Assembly: GCA_001770785.1 (NCBI GenBank)
Contig: MERZ01000069.1
Coordinates: 1 to 8,857 of the forward strand
Reading direction: 5' to 3'
Origin: Burkholderiales bacterium RIFCSPHIGHO2_12_FULL_61_11
GTDB taxonomy: Bacteria > Pseudomonadota > Gammaproteobacteria > Burkholderiales > Burkholderiaceae_C
Length of the DNA stretch: 8,857 nucleotides
Shown here: in pieces, positions 1 to 6,201 of the stretch
Numbering within the stretch: position 1 is the first letter of the stretch
Layout of the letters: each line of letters starts with the position of its first letter
Translations under genes and position numbers: made by a program
Notes under the pieces: generated by a model
What the model was told of the DNA's origin: nothing
The model's input: the letters and a program-made list of their open reading frames with translations, nothing else
Databases searched by the model: none

Positions 1-2
1 GT

Positions 3-54
3 CCATCGTCGAAAAAAGCGGGTTCATGGATTGCCACACTACGTTCGCAATGAC
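3..54. repeat. Dispersed repeat unit, copy 1
   Basis: This unit begins with CCATCGTCG and ends with TTCGCAATGAC. It is a diverged direct copy of the unit at 90-140, sharing the first nine bases, the TCATGGATTGCC block and the CGCAATGAC end. It holds an imperfect palindrome with ATTGC (30-34) facing GCAAT (47-51). Repeats of this CATTGCGAG style are scattered in intergenic regions of many proteobacterial genomes. No function is evident. Confidence 0.6.
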
Positions 55-89
55 AGACGGTTCATGGAGAGGCCGCAGGCCGTGGCGAT

Positions 90-140
90 CCATCGTCGGG
101 GAAACGCGCAGCCATGGATTGCCGCTACGCTCGCAATGAC
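90..140. repeat. Dispersed repeat unit, copy 2
   Basis: This is the second, better-formed copy of the unit at 3-54. ATTGC (118-122) and GCAAT (133-137) form the arms of an imperfect palindrome, the usual core of this repeat class. The spacer between the copies contains a small GGCC-GCA-GGCC palindrome and a third TTCATGGA. The tandem arrangement suggests the edge of a larger repeat cluster to the left of the window. Confidence 0.6.
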
Positions 141-193
141 GAAAGTGAATGAGGGGCATCTTTGTAATTTCCCGCTCCCTAAATGGCTCAAAA

Positions 194-234
194 TTTGATG
201 CCTGTTCAGAACCTGCAATGCAACAGGCATCAAA
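194..234. repeat. Perfect 13-bp inverted repeat upstream of the TA promoter
   Basis: TTTGATGCCTGTT (194-206) is exactly reverse-complementary to AACAGGCATCAAA (222-234), with a 15-nt loop. It ends nine bases before the -35 box of the toxin-antitoxin promoter. It could be a regulator-binding site or a transcription terminator. On the minus strand the stem is followed by a short T tract (AAATTTTG), which makes it a weak terminator candidate for transcripts coming from the right. A distal antitoxin operator is another option. Confidence 0.55.
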
Positions 235-242
235 ACGCTTTC

Positions 243-271
243 TTGAATCACCCGGCAAATTGCCGTATGAT
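243..271 (+). promoter_or_regulatory. Sigma70-type promoter of the toxin-antitoxin(-hsdR) operon
   Basis: TTGAAT (243-248) and TATGAT (266-271) match the -35 and -10 consensus at 4/6 and 5/6 positions, and the spacer is exactly 17 bp. A start of transcription near 278 would leave a very short leader before the AAGGAG ribosome binding site at 281-286 and the ATG at 293. There is no other obvious promoter between here and hsdR, so it may serve all three genes. Confidence 0.6.
253..265. promoter_or_regulatory. Palindromic operator candidate (CGGCAA-A-TTGCCG)
   Basis: A perfect 6+1+6 palindrome fills most of the space between the -35 and -10 boxes. A repressor bound there would block RNA polymerase. 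Ribbon-helix-helix antitoxins bind short palindromes in their own promoters, so TacA, alone or with TacT, is the natural candidate. The position and symmetry are seen; the autoregulation is inferred. Confidence 0.5.
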
Positions 272-292
272 TAAAAGTCAAAGGAGTTCACC

Positions 293-583
293 ATGCCAGC
301 CGCCGCCCCAACCGCCACAACCGCCCGCCTTGAAGCCCGGATTAGCATTGACTTGCACGCCACCCTCAAGCGTGCCGCCGAGCTTCAGGGCCGAACCATG
401 ACTGATTTTGTCGTGAGCGCGGTGCAGGAGGCGGCGCAGCGGGCCATTGAGCAGTCCGAAATCATCCGTTTTTCGTTGGCTGACCAAGAGTGCTTTGCGA
501 ATGCGCTGTTGGCCCCACCCGAGCCGACGCCGGCACTGCAACGTGCCTTTGCCCGTCGCCAAAAACTCCTGAAACCCGAATGA
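293..583 (+). CDS. tacA: DUF1778 ribbon-helix-helix antitoxin (TacA-type)
   Basis: This 96-residue protein is the likely antitoxin of a type II toxin-antitoxin pair. Residues 11-52 (ARLEARISIDLH... to ...AVQEAAQRAI) have the pattern of a DUF1778 ribbon-helix-helix DNA-binding domain: a short strand followed by two helices. The C-terminal part (about 57-96, with RFSLADQECF and a basic end) is where this family wraps and neutralises its GNAT toxin. The start is well supported: AAGGAG at 281-286 sits six bases before the ATG. The stop codon overlaps the toxin start as ATGA (580-583), which implies translational coupling. It probably represses its own promoter through the palindrome at 253-265. 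The length is normal for the family, and the gene looks intact. Confidence 0.9.
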   Translation: MPAAAPTATTARLEARISIDLHATLKRAAELQGRTMTDFVVSAVQEAAQRAIEQSEIIRFSLADQECFANALLAPPEPTPALQRAFARRQKLLKPE

Positions 584-1095
584 GCGGCCCCCGGTTCAGG
601 GTCGTTCAACTACAAAGTTCACATGACCGCGCGCCATTCAAGAGCGGCTCTGAACCACTTGACCACTACTTTAGCCAGCAGGTTTCGCAAGACATTCGCC
701 GGCGCGTCACCGCTTGCTATGTGGCGCTCACCCTTGATGCGCGCATTGCCGGGTTTTACACGCTGGCATCAGCCGGCCTGCTGCTCACGGAATTGCCCGC
801 GAGCGTGGCGAACAAACTTCCCCGTTACCCGTCTGTGCCCACTGTGCGCATGGGTCGGCTGGCGGTAGCGCTGGAGTTCAAAGGCCAGGGCTTGGGCGGT
901 GCCTTGCTGGCCGACGCGCTGGACCGTGCCATTCGCTCAGACCTTGCGGCTTATGCCTTGGTTGTTGATGCCAAAGATGAGGCTGCGGTGGCTTTCTACC
1001 GGCACCATGGACTGATTGCCTTGCCGAGCCAACCGCAGACCTTGTTTTTGCCACTGGCCAGCGCGCGCAGTCCCGGTGCTGGCCTCGAAAAATAG
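580..1095 (+). CDS. tacT: GNAT acetyltransferase toxin (TacT-type)
   Basis: This 171-residue GCN5-related N-acetyltransferase is the likely toxin. Characterised TacT-family toxins acetylate the amino group of charged aminoacyl-tRNA and so stop translation. The acetyl-CoA binding region is at about residues 92-110 (GRLAVALEFKGQGLGGALL). The FYRHHG segment carries Tyr140, which lines up with the catalytic tyrosine of TacT. The frame stays open upstream to about 490, but the ATG at 580 is chosen because it overlaps the antitoxin stop (ATGA), gives the usual family length and starts just before the conserved FRVVQL strand. No frameshift or missing motif is seen. Which tRNA it modifies cannot be read from the sequence. 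Confidence 0.9.
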   Translation: MSGPRFRVVQLQSSHDRAPFKSGSEPLDHYFSQQVSQDIRRRVTACYVALTLDARIAGFYTLASAGLLLTELPASVANKLPRYPSVPTVRMGRLAVALEFKGQGLGGALLADALDRAIRSDLAAYALVVDAKDEAAVAFYRHHGLIALPSQPQTLFLPLASARSPGAGLEK

Positions 1096-1121
1096 CAAAT
1101 TCAATCAGGGAGAAAATCTTC

Positions 1122-4100
1122 ATGGTCACCGACACCACGGAAAAAGGGCTTGAAACCCTGATCATGCGGCACATGACCGGCACGGATGGCCTTGCCGTCG
1201 CCTCCGGTATCGCCGCCGAGCCGCAAGCGCCCTTGGGCGGCACCGGCTACCTCGCAGGCAGCCCCAGGGACTTTGACCGCGCCCATGCGCTGGATGCATA
1301 CCAGCTCTTCGTTTTTTTGCGTGCCACCCAACCCGAGGCGTTCAACAAGCTGGCCATGGTGGATGCCCATGATCCCAGAGACATCAACCGCCTGAAGTTC
1401 CTGACGCGCCTGTCATCCGAGATTGGCAAGCGCGGCGTGATTGACGTGCTGCGCTTGGGGCTGGAGCACCACCCGGCCGGGCACTTCGACCTGTTTTACG
1501 GCACGCCGTCCGACGGCAATGCCAAGGCGCAGGCGTTGCACGCACAAAACCGTTTTGTTGTCACGCGCCAGTTCGCCTACAGCCTCGATGCAGCCCGTCG
1601 CGCGCTGGACCTGGGCCTGTTCATCAATGGCCTGCCGATTGCCACCTTTGAACTGAAAAACAGTCTGACCAAGCAGACGGTGGAAGACGCGGTGGAGCAA
1701 TACAAGCGCGACCGCGACCCGCGTGAAAAACTGTTTGAGTTTGGCCGCTGCGTGGTGCACTTTGCAGCGGACGACAGCGAGGTGCGTATGTGTACCCAGC
1801 TTGCGGGCAAAGCATCATGGTTTTTGCCGCTCAACAAAGGCTTCAACGACGGCGCTGGCAATCCGCCCAATCCGCTTGGCCTGAAAACCGATTACTTGTG
1901 GCGTGAGCTGCTGACCCCCGCCGGGCTGACCGATATTCTGGAAAACTACGCCCAGATTGTCGAAATCAAAAATGCCAGGAGCGGCAAGAAAAAGCGCAGC
2001 CAGGTGTTTCCGCGTTACCACCAGTTGGGTGTGGTGCGCCAGGCACTGCATGATGTTCGCGAGCACGGCGTGGGCAAGCGCTACCTGGTTCAGCATTCGG
2101 CGGGCAGCGGCAAGTCGAACTCCATCGCCTGGCTGGCGCACCAGCTCATTGGCGTCAAGCACGATGGCAAAGAGGTGTTCGACTCGGTGATTGTGGTGAC
2201 CGACCGGCGCATTCTGGACGACCAGATTCAGAAGACCATCAAACAGTTCATGCAGGTGGGTGCCACGGTGGGTGCCGTCACCGGGGCCGCCAACTCCAAA
2301 ACCGAGCAGTTGCGGCAATTCATTGCCGATGGCAAGAAGATCATCATCACGACGATCCAGACCTTTCCCTTCGTCCTTCAGGTCATTGGGGACGAGCACC
2401 GCGGGCGCCATTTCGCCATCCTCATCGACGAGGCGCATTCCAGCCAGAGCGGCAAAACGGCCGGCTCCATGAGCGCAACGCTGGGCGATTCCGCACAGGG
2501 CGATGACGCGGACACTGACGCGGAAGACGTGGTGAACGAAGCCATTGAGAAGCGCATGGCGGCGCGCAAGATGATGACGAACGCGAGCTACTTTGCCTTC
2601 ACCGCCACGCCCAAGAACAAGACGCTGGAGATGTTTGGCACGCCACTGCCTGCGGACGCTGAAGGCAAGGTCAGGCACCAGCCATTTCACAGCTACACCA
2701 TGAAGCAGGCGATAGAAGAACGCTTCATCCTTGACGTACTCAAGACCTACACGCCGGTTGTCAGCTACTTCGGCCTGGTCAAGAAAGTTGAGGACGACCC
2801 CTTGTTCGACAAGAAGAAAGCCAGGAAGAAATTGCGCCGTTATGTGGAGAGCCACGACCACGCCATCGAACTCAAGGCCGAGATCATGGTGGACCACTTC
2901 CACGAGCAGGTGCTGGCTGCTGGCAAGATCGGCGGGCAGGCGCGGGCGATGGTGGTGTGCAGCGGCATCGAGCGGGCGGTGCAATATTTCCAGGCCTTCA
3001 AGACCTATCTGGTGGCGCGCAAGAGCCCGTACCAGGCCATCGTGGCGTTCTCGGGTGAGCATGAATATGGCGGAGTCAAGGTGAGCGAGTCGTCGCTGAA
3101 CGGCTTTGCCAGCCGCGACATTGCAGACAAAATTCAGGACGATCCGTATCGCTTTTTGATTTGCGCCGACAAGTTTCAAACCGGCTATGACGAGCCCCTG
3201 TTGCACACGATGTATGTGGACAAGACGCTCTCGGGCATCAAGGCAGTGCAGACGCTGTCGCGTCTGAACCGTGCGCACCCGCAAAAGCGCGACTGCTTTG
3301 TGCTCGATTTCCAGAATGACGCCGAAGGCATCAAGCTGGCGTTTCAGGATTACTACCGCACCACGCTGCTGAGCGAAGAAACCGACCCCAACAAGCTCAA
3401 CGACTTGAAAAAGGACCTGGATGGCGCGCAGGTGTATTCACCGGAGCAGGTGGACCAGTTTGTGGCCTTGTTCCTGGCCGGAGCTGAACGGGATCAGCTC
3501 GACCCGATTCTGGATGTCTGCAAAACTGTCTATAAAGAGAAGCTGGACGAGGATCAACAGGTGGAATTCAAGGGCAAGGCGAAGGCGTTTTGCCGCACCT
3601 ACGACTTTTTGGCCTCGATCACGGCTACGAGCAATGCGGGTTGGGAAAAGCTGTCGATCCTGCTGAATCTGTTGGTTGCCAAGTTACCTGCGCCCGAGGA
3701 AAAAGACCTGGCCAAAGGCATCATTGATGCCATCGATATGGATACCTATCGGGCTGACAAGCAGGCGACCATGAAGATTGCATTGGCGGATGCAAATGCA
3801 GAGATTGACCCTGTTCCCGATGACGGTGGCGGGCACCGCCCTCAATCTGATCTGGACCGACTGAGCAACATTCTCAAAACCTTCAACGACAACTTTGGCA
3901 CGCTGTTCACCGACTCTGACCGCGTTGTAAAAAAAATCCGGGACGACATCGTGCCCAAGGTTGCAGCCGACGCCGCCTACCGGAACGCCAAGGAGAACAC
4001 GCCCCACACCGCCCGCATGGCACACGACCAGGCGCTGGGCAAGGTCATGCAGATTTTGCTGAGAGACGACACGCAGGTTTACAAGCAGTTTGTGGAGAAT

Positions 4101-4175
4101 GAATCGTTCCGGCGGGCTGTGGGGGATATGGTTTACACATTGACAAGCCAGCCACCGCGGCCGGGCGTTCAATAG
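1122..4175 (+). CDS. hsdR: Type I restriction endonuclease subunit R
   Basis: This 1017-residue motor and nuclease subunit of a type I restriction-modification complex translocates DNA using ATP and cleaves far from the recognition site. The N-terminal PD-(D/E)XK nuclease has D163, E177 and K179 (NGLPIATFELK), spaced as in EcoR124I HsdR, followed by the EQY region near 191-194. The superfamily 2 motor follows: Walker A HSAGSGKS (325-332), motif Ia VIVVTDRR (356-363), DEAH (436-439), TATP (494-497), motif V ADKFQTGYD (682-690) and motif VI QTLSRLNR (710-717). The C-terminal helical part (about 750-1017) would contact the methylase. AGGGAG at 1107-1112 supports the ATG. All catalytic motifs are present, so it looks functional. 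hsdM and hsdS are not in the window; without them it could not act as a normal type I enzyme, so they should lie to the left or elsewhere. Confidence 0.95.
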   Translation: MVTDTTEKGLETLIMRHMTGTDGLAVASGIAAEPQAPLGGTGYLAGSPRDFDRAHALDAYQLFVFLRATQPEAFNKLAMVDAHDPRDINRLKFLTRLSSEIGKRGVIDVLRLGLEHHPAGHFDLFYGTPSDGNAKAQALHAQNRFVVTRQFAYSLDAARRALDLGLFINGLPIATFELKNSLTKQTVEDAVEQYKRDRDPREKLFEFGRCVVHFAADDSEVRMCTQLAGKASWFLPLNKGFNDGAGNPPNPLGLKTDYLWRELLTPAGLTDILENYAQIVEIKNARSGKKKRSQVFPRYHQLGVVRQALHDVREHGVGKRYLVQHSAGSGKSNSIAWLAHQLIGVKHDGKEVFDSVIVVTDRRILDDQIQKTIKQFMQVGATVGAVTGAANSKTEQLRQFIADGKKIIITTIQTFPFVLQVIGDEHRGRHFAILIDEAHSSQSGKTAGSMSATLGDSAQGDDADTDAEDVVNEAIEKRMAARKMMTNASYFAFTATPKNKTLEMFGTPLPADAEGKVRHQPFHSYTMKQAIEERFILDVLKTYTPVVSYFGLVKKVEDDPLFDKKKARKKLRRYVESHDHAIELKAEIMVDHFHEQVLAAGKIGGQARAMVVCSGIERAVQYFQAFKTYLVARKSPYQAIVAFSGEHEYGGVKVSESSLNGFASRDIADKIQDDPYRFLICADKFQTGYDEPLLHTMYVDKTLSGIKAVQTLSRLNRAHPQKRDCFVLDFQNDAEGIKLAFQDYYRTTLLSEETDPNKLNDLKKDLDGAQVYSPEQVDQFVALFLAGAERDQLDPILDVCKTVYKEKLDEDQQVEFKGKAKAFCRTYDFLASITATSNAGWEKLSILLNLLVAKLPAPEEKDLAKGIIDAIDMDTYRADKQATMKIALADANAEIDPVPDDGGGHRPQSDLDRLSNILKTFNDNFGTLFTDSDRVVKKIRDDIVPKVAADAAYRNAKENTPHTARMAHDQALGKVMQILLRDDTQVYKQFVENESFRRAVGDMVYTLTSQPPRPGVQ

Positions 4176-4190
4176 GTCGCGCAGAGCGAC
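4176..4190 (+). terminator. Small hairpin just after hsdR, weak terminator candidate
   Basis: GTCGC (4176-4180) pairs with GCGAC (4186-4190) around a 5-nt loop, immediately after the hsdR stop codon. There is no T run behind it, so intrinsic termination is doubtful. I see no better terminator in the 344-bp convergent gap. Confidence 0.2.
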
Positions 4191-4200
4191 GTAAAACTCT

Positions 4201-4519
4201 GTGAATCTCTAATGCGCTCAACTGCTTGATTGCCTACTGCTGGAGTGCCATCGGAAAATCAAGCGTTTTGACGACATGAAACGTTTGATTGAAATTCTGC
4301 GGGCGGAGAAATGCGGCAACACTGCTATCGACCACGCTGCCCTGCTGGCGCGGTTGCGGCTGCCGGAGCTGGAACCGGCCTGGTTGAAAAGCAACTGGCT
4401 CGTGTCAAGGGCAAGAGTCGGCATATGCCATGTTGAATGGTCAATTCGGCATTGGCGCACACAGCCCATTAGCTACGGCAGCGAATTACGCTCTTGCGGC
4501 GTTGGCTGGATGGCCCGAG
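4201..4519 (+). other. Convergent gap with a coding-like relic
   Basis: This stretch lies between hsdR and the converging minus-strand gene. From about 4213 to 4410 one plus-strand frame reads like real protein, with GC-rich third positions, including ALLARLRLPELEPAWLKSN. After that the reading becomes arginine- and tryptophan-rich and loses its coding look, while another frame gives AYAMLNGQFGIGAHSPL. The only ATG in the first frame (4276) has no ribosome binding site, and its frame runs on to 4650, into the end of the opposite gene. I do not recognise the product. The best reading is a decayed gene fragment with at least one frame change, perhaps left by a past insertion or deletion. Confidence 0.3.
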
Positions 4520-5149
4520 CTAGCGGTTGGCTGATGCATGCACGATCGGGCGGAAGCCACCCGCAAAGGTCCGAACGACGGACTCAGGCGTCAGAACCCG
4601 TACCAGTGTTGACGGAGAGGGTTGCAACTGAAGGTCTGAATAGCCGTTAAAGGACCAACGCTTGAGCCCTTGGTGCCAGACAAGAAAAGCCTCATCGTTG
4701 ATATCAACAACAGTACCCAACGGCAGACTGGAGAGCGGCGCTTCAAAGGTGACTTTCGTTCCATTCCGATCGATGCGCTCGCGATGAAACACCTTATCGA
4801 TCTCGTTGATTGATGGATTCGTCATCGAAAATAATTCGCCATTGACCGCAAGCCAACTGGTCTTGAACTCGTTATATCTTTCCCTTCTACAGGTCGCGCA
4901 GGGTCGGTGTCCGGCTGAGAAGGCAGTTGCATCGTCAAGGAAAAACAACTCGGAGTAGGTGGTTCGACCGAATATCTCGCGCTTACGCCCTTGAAACTCA
5001 AGCGCACAGGTAACCCATGGCATACGTTGCCAATCGCGAACAATCTGTCGCTCCTCGTTGTGAAGCATTCCGCGATTGCCAAGTAGGGAGCCGCGTGCAT
5101 TGACGGCAAGCAGGCGTCCCCACGGATCAACGCGATTCTGAAGTGTCAT
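4520..5149 (-). CDS. Conserved uncharacterised protein with Ada-like HRPC-x2-CR motif
   Basis: This 209-residue protein resembles a conserved bacterial family of unknown function, recognised here by the pattern VDPWGxLxAxxARG, GNRGMLH (24-30), WVTCALEFQGRKRE (45-58), YSELFFLDDATAFSAGHRPCATCRR (65-89) and the FRPIVHAS end. The segment FFLDDATAFSAGHRPCATCR resembles the Zn-binding N-terminal domain of the DNA repair protein Ada, whose end reads RPCxxCR. C84 and C87 with C48 and a nearby His could bind a metal, but Ada's first cysteine pair and its methyltransferase domain are absent. The ATG at 5149 is preferred: GGGGA (5157-5161) lies seven bases upstream and the family begins at this point. 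The frame is open upstream to 5203 without a better start. It is last in the minus-strand set, 62 bp after the small membrane protein. A nucleic-acid role is only an inference. Confidence 0.75.
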   Translation of the reverse strand: MTLQNRVDPWGRLLAVNARGSLLGNRGMLHNEERQIVRDWQRMPWVTCALEFQGRKREIFGRTTYSELFFLDDATAFSAGHRPCATCRRERYNEFKTSWLAVNGELFSMTNPSINEIDKVFHRERIDRNGTKVTFEAPLSSLPLGTVVDINDEAFLVWHQGLKRWSFNGYSDLQLQPSPSTLVRVLTPESVVRTFAGGFRPIVHASANR

Positions 5150-5156
5150 CGCTAAT

Positions 5157-5161
5157 TCCCC
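5157..5161 (-). promoter_or_regulatory. Ribosome binding site deciding the start at 5149
   Basis: Read on the minus strand, GGGGA stands seven bases before the ATG at 5149. The in-frame upstream ATG near 5176 has no comparable site, so the shorter 209-residue form is chosen. Confidence 0.5.
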
Positions 5162-5211
5162 AAAAAAAAGTCGCATTAACGCCGAGGATTGGGCCTCTCG
5201 CACCGAAAGGT

Positions 5212-5388
5212 CTAACGTGAAGGCCTGATACGAGCATCTCCGGCACTCCCTTCAAGCATGAGGGGGGAATTTTCAATTGGTGCGTGACCAAATGATGCGT
5301 TATTTCGCGCATGAATTCTTTCGTCAACCCTGGTGATGAATACGAGCGCCAGGAGGAGGAGAACTATCTTGATTAGTTGCCACAGCAT
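5212..5388 (-). CDS. Small single-helix membrane protein, unknown function
   Basis: This 58-residue open reading frame is easily missed because of its size. It begins MLWQLIKIVLLLLALVFITR, an apolar segment long enough to cross the membrane once (about residues 3-18). A charged stretch (TRVDERIHARNN) and a polar tail of about 28 residues follow. A strong AGGGAG ribosome binding site lies five bases before the ATG, the best on this strand. It fills most of the gap between the nuclease gene (stop at 5445) and the Ada-motif gene (start 5149), with 56 and 62 bp on either side, as expected for an operon member. The arginines after the helix suggest that the tail is cytoplasmic (positive-inside rule). 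I do not recognise a family. It could anchor a partner at the membrane or disturb the membrane when produced alone; neither is shown. Confidence 0.6.
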   Translation of the reverse strand: MLWQLIKIVLLLLALVFITRVDERIHARNNASFGHAPIENSPLMLEGSAGDARIRPSR

Positions 5389-5393
5389 TGGAT

Positions 5394-5399
5394 CTCCCT
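5394..5399 (-). promoter_or_regulatory. Strong ribosome binding site of the small membrane protein
   Basis: AGGGAG on the minus strand is followed by a five-base spacer and the ATG at 5388. This near-consensus site is the main evidence that the 58-codon frame is translated. Confidence 0.6.
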
Positions 5400-5424
5400 A
5401 CTTCCGCAGACAAATTTTCGGAGA

Positions 5425-5465
5425 CAGCGTTGGGCGCTTTTCGGTTAGGTAGCGCGCCCAAGCTG
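5425..5465 (-). repeat. Long imperfect hairpin across the stop codon of the nuclease gene
   Basis: CAGCGTTGGGCGC (5425-5437) pairs with GCGCCCAAGCTG (5454-5465): twelve base pairs with one bulged G at 5429 and a 16-nt loop that contains the TAA stop (5445-5447). No T run follows on either strand, so it is not a classical terminator. It may slow RNA decay or attenuate transcription between the nuclease and the small membrane protein genes. Confidence 0.45.
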
Positions 5466-6143
5466 ACGGCCCAATCCTTCCAGGTCTGTCTGGCTGAGGT
5501 CAAACCATTCGCCTTCCAAACGTTTGTGTGCAAATTGCCGATGAAACCGGATCTCCGCTTCAGAGTAGTTTTCAAACCACCCTGTCATGACGACTTCGAT
5601 CGGGAAGGGCAATTTCACCCCGAACAACCTGGTTCGATCACGTAGATTCTTCGATTTTCCGATCTTATAACCGTACCGGGACTTGATCACATAAACATGC
5701 CCAGAACCGGATTGAGGTGACGCCCCCGTCGGCCCGGAACTTATATCTCTTTGAGAAGAAGTTTCCCTACCGTTATGCTCTCCGAAGGCTTCAGGGAAAA
5801 ATTCTACGCAACGCGAATCAAGCGCGTATCGTTTGGCCACTGCCGCGTCAAAGTTGAAGTAATCTTGCCCCCAAAAACGCTGGCCCTGCGGGCTGGGATG
5901 CAGGTCGAAGTGTGCGTGGCGCCAATCCAATTCGACGGTGCGCCCCGTTTTGCTCACACGTCCCACTGCGCGCACTTCGCCCAGTTGATATTCTGGGTTG
6001 TACCTGGCGGCCAAGACGAAGTTACCCACTTTGACTTTCGATGCAAGCTCAATGGCCTGCTCAGGCAGGCGTCTATCGCTAACCCAAACGTCAAGCTCGG
6101 ATGTTGAAAGGTAGTTCAGTCGGTAGAAGTTGCTTTTTGCCAT
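5445..6143 (-). CDS. GIY-YIG (T5orf172-type) nuclease with a separate N-terminal domain
   Basis: This 232-residue protein has two parts. Residues about 149-216 form a T5orf172/Mug113-type GIY-YIG domain: HVYVI (149-153, Tyr151), GYKIGKS (158-164, Tyr159), Arg168/Arg170, the expected metal-binding Glu197 in AEIRFHRQF, and the GEWFDL end (211-216). These are the residues the fold needs for DNA cleavage. The N-terminal part (about 1-118) contains VGNFVLAARYNPEYQLGEVRAVGRV and a later DYFNFDAAVAKRYAL. It has the feel of an EVE/PUA-like modified-base reader, but this is weak pattern matching. A Gly/Ser-rich linker (about 120-147) separates them. The ATG at 6143 has only a poor ribosome binding site; the start is taken because it begins the frame and a structured N-terminus. 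It lies 58 bp after the upstream gene and probably shares its transcript. Confidence 0.8.
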   Translation of the reverse strand: MAKSNFYRLNYLSTSELDVWVSDRRLPEQAIELASKVKVGNFVLAARYNPEYQLGEVRAVGRVSKTGRTVELDWRHAHFDLHPSPQGQRFWGQDYFNFDAAVAKRYALDSRCVEFFPEAFGEHNGRETSSQRDISSGPTGASPQSGSGHVYVIKSRYGYKIGKSKNLRDRTRLFGVKLPFPIEVVMTGWFENYSEAEIRFHRQFAHKRLEGEWFDLSQTDLEGLGRQLGRAT

Positions 6144-6201
6144 GGCTGTGCTCGATTGAAAAATGAGTGTTTAAAAGACTTTGTACGGGGAAATAAAGGC
6201 G

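Noticed and set aside
1..140. CRISPR array
   Set aside because: There are only two diverged copies with internal palindromes and no constant repeat-spacer rhythm; no cas genes are present.
1815..3284. Long 489-codon frame antisense to hsdR
   Set aside because: It mirrors the codon pattern of hsdR and is rich in His, Val and Arg without any family motif. Long antisense frames are expected opposite GC-rich genes.
4276..4650. Intact 124-residue gene on the plus strand
   Set aside because: It has no ribosome binding site, it loses coding character after about 4410, and it overlaps the end of the opposite gene by 131 bp. It is treated as a relic.
5127..5327. Minus-strand 66-residue frame overlapping the small membrane protein
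   Set aside because: It starts at TTG, has no good ribosome binding site, and its composition is not protein-like. The 58-codon frame beside it has a strong site and a membrane helix.
5210..5435. Integron-like attC site: GTTAGAC and GCCCAAC on the minus strand around the small gene
   Set aside because: The two cores are about 226 bp apart, too far for normal attC sites, are poorly complementary, and a plausible gene lies between them. No integrase or similar site follows the neighbouring genes.
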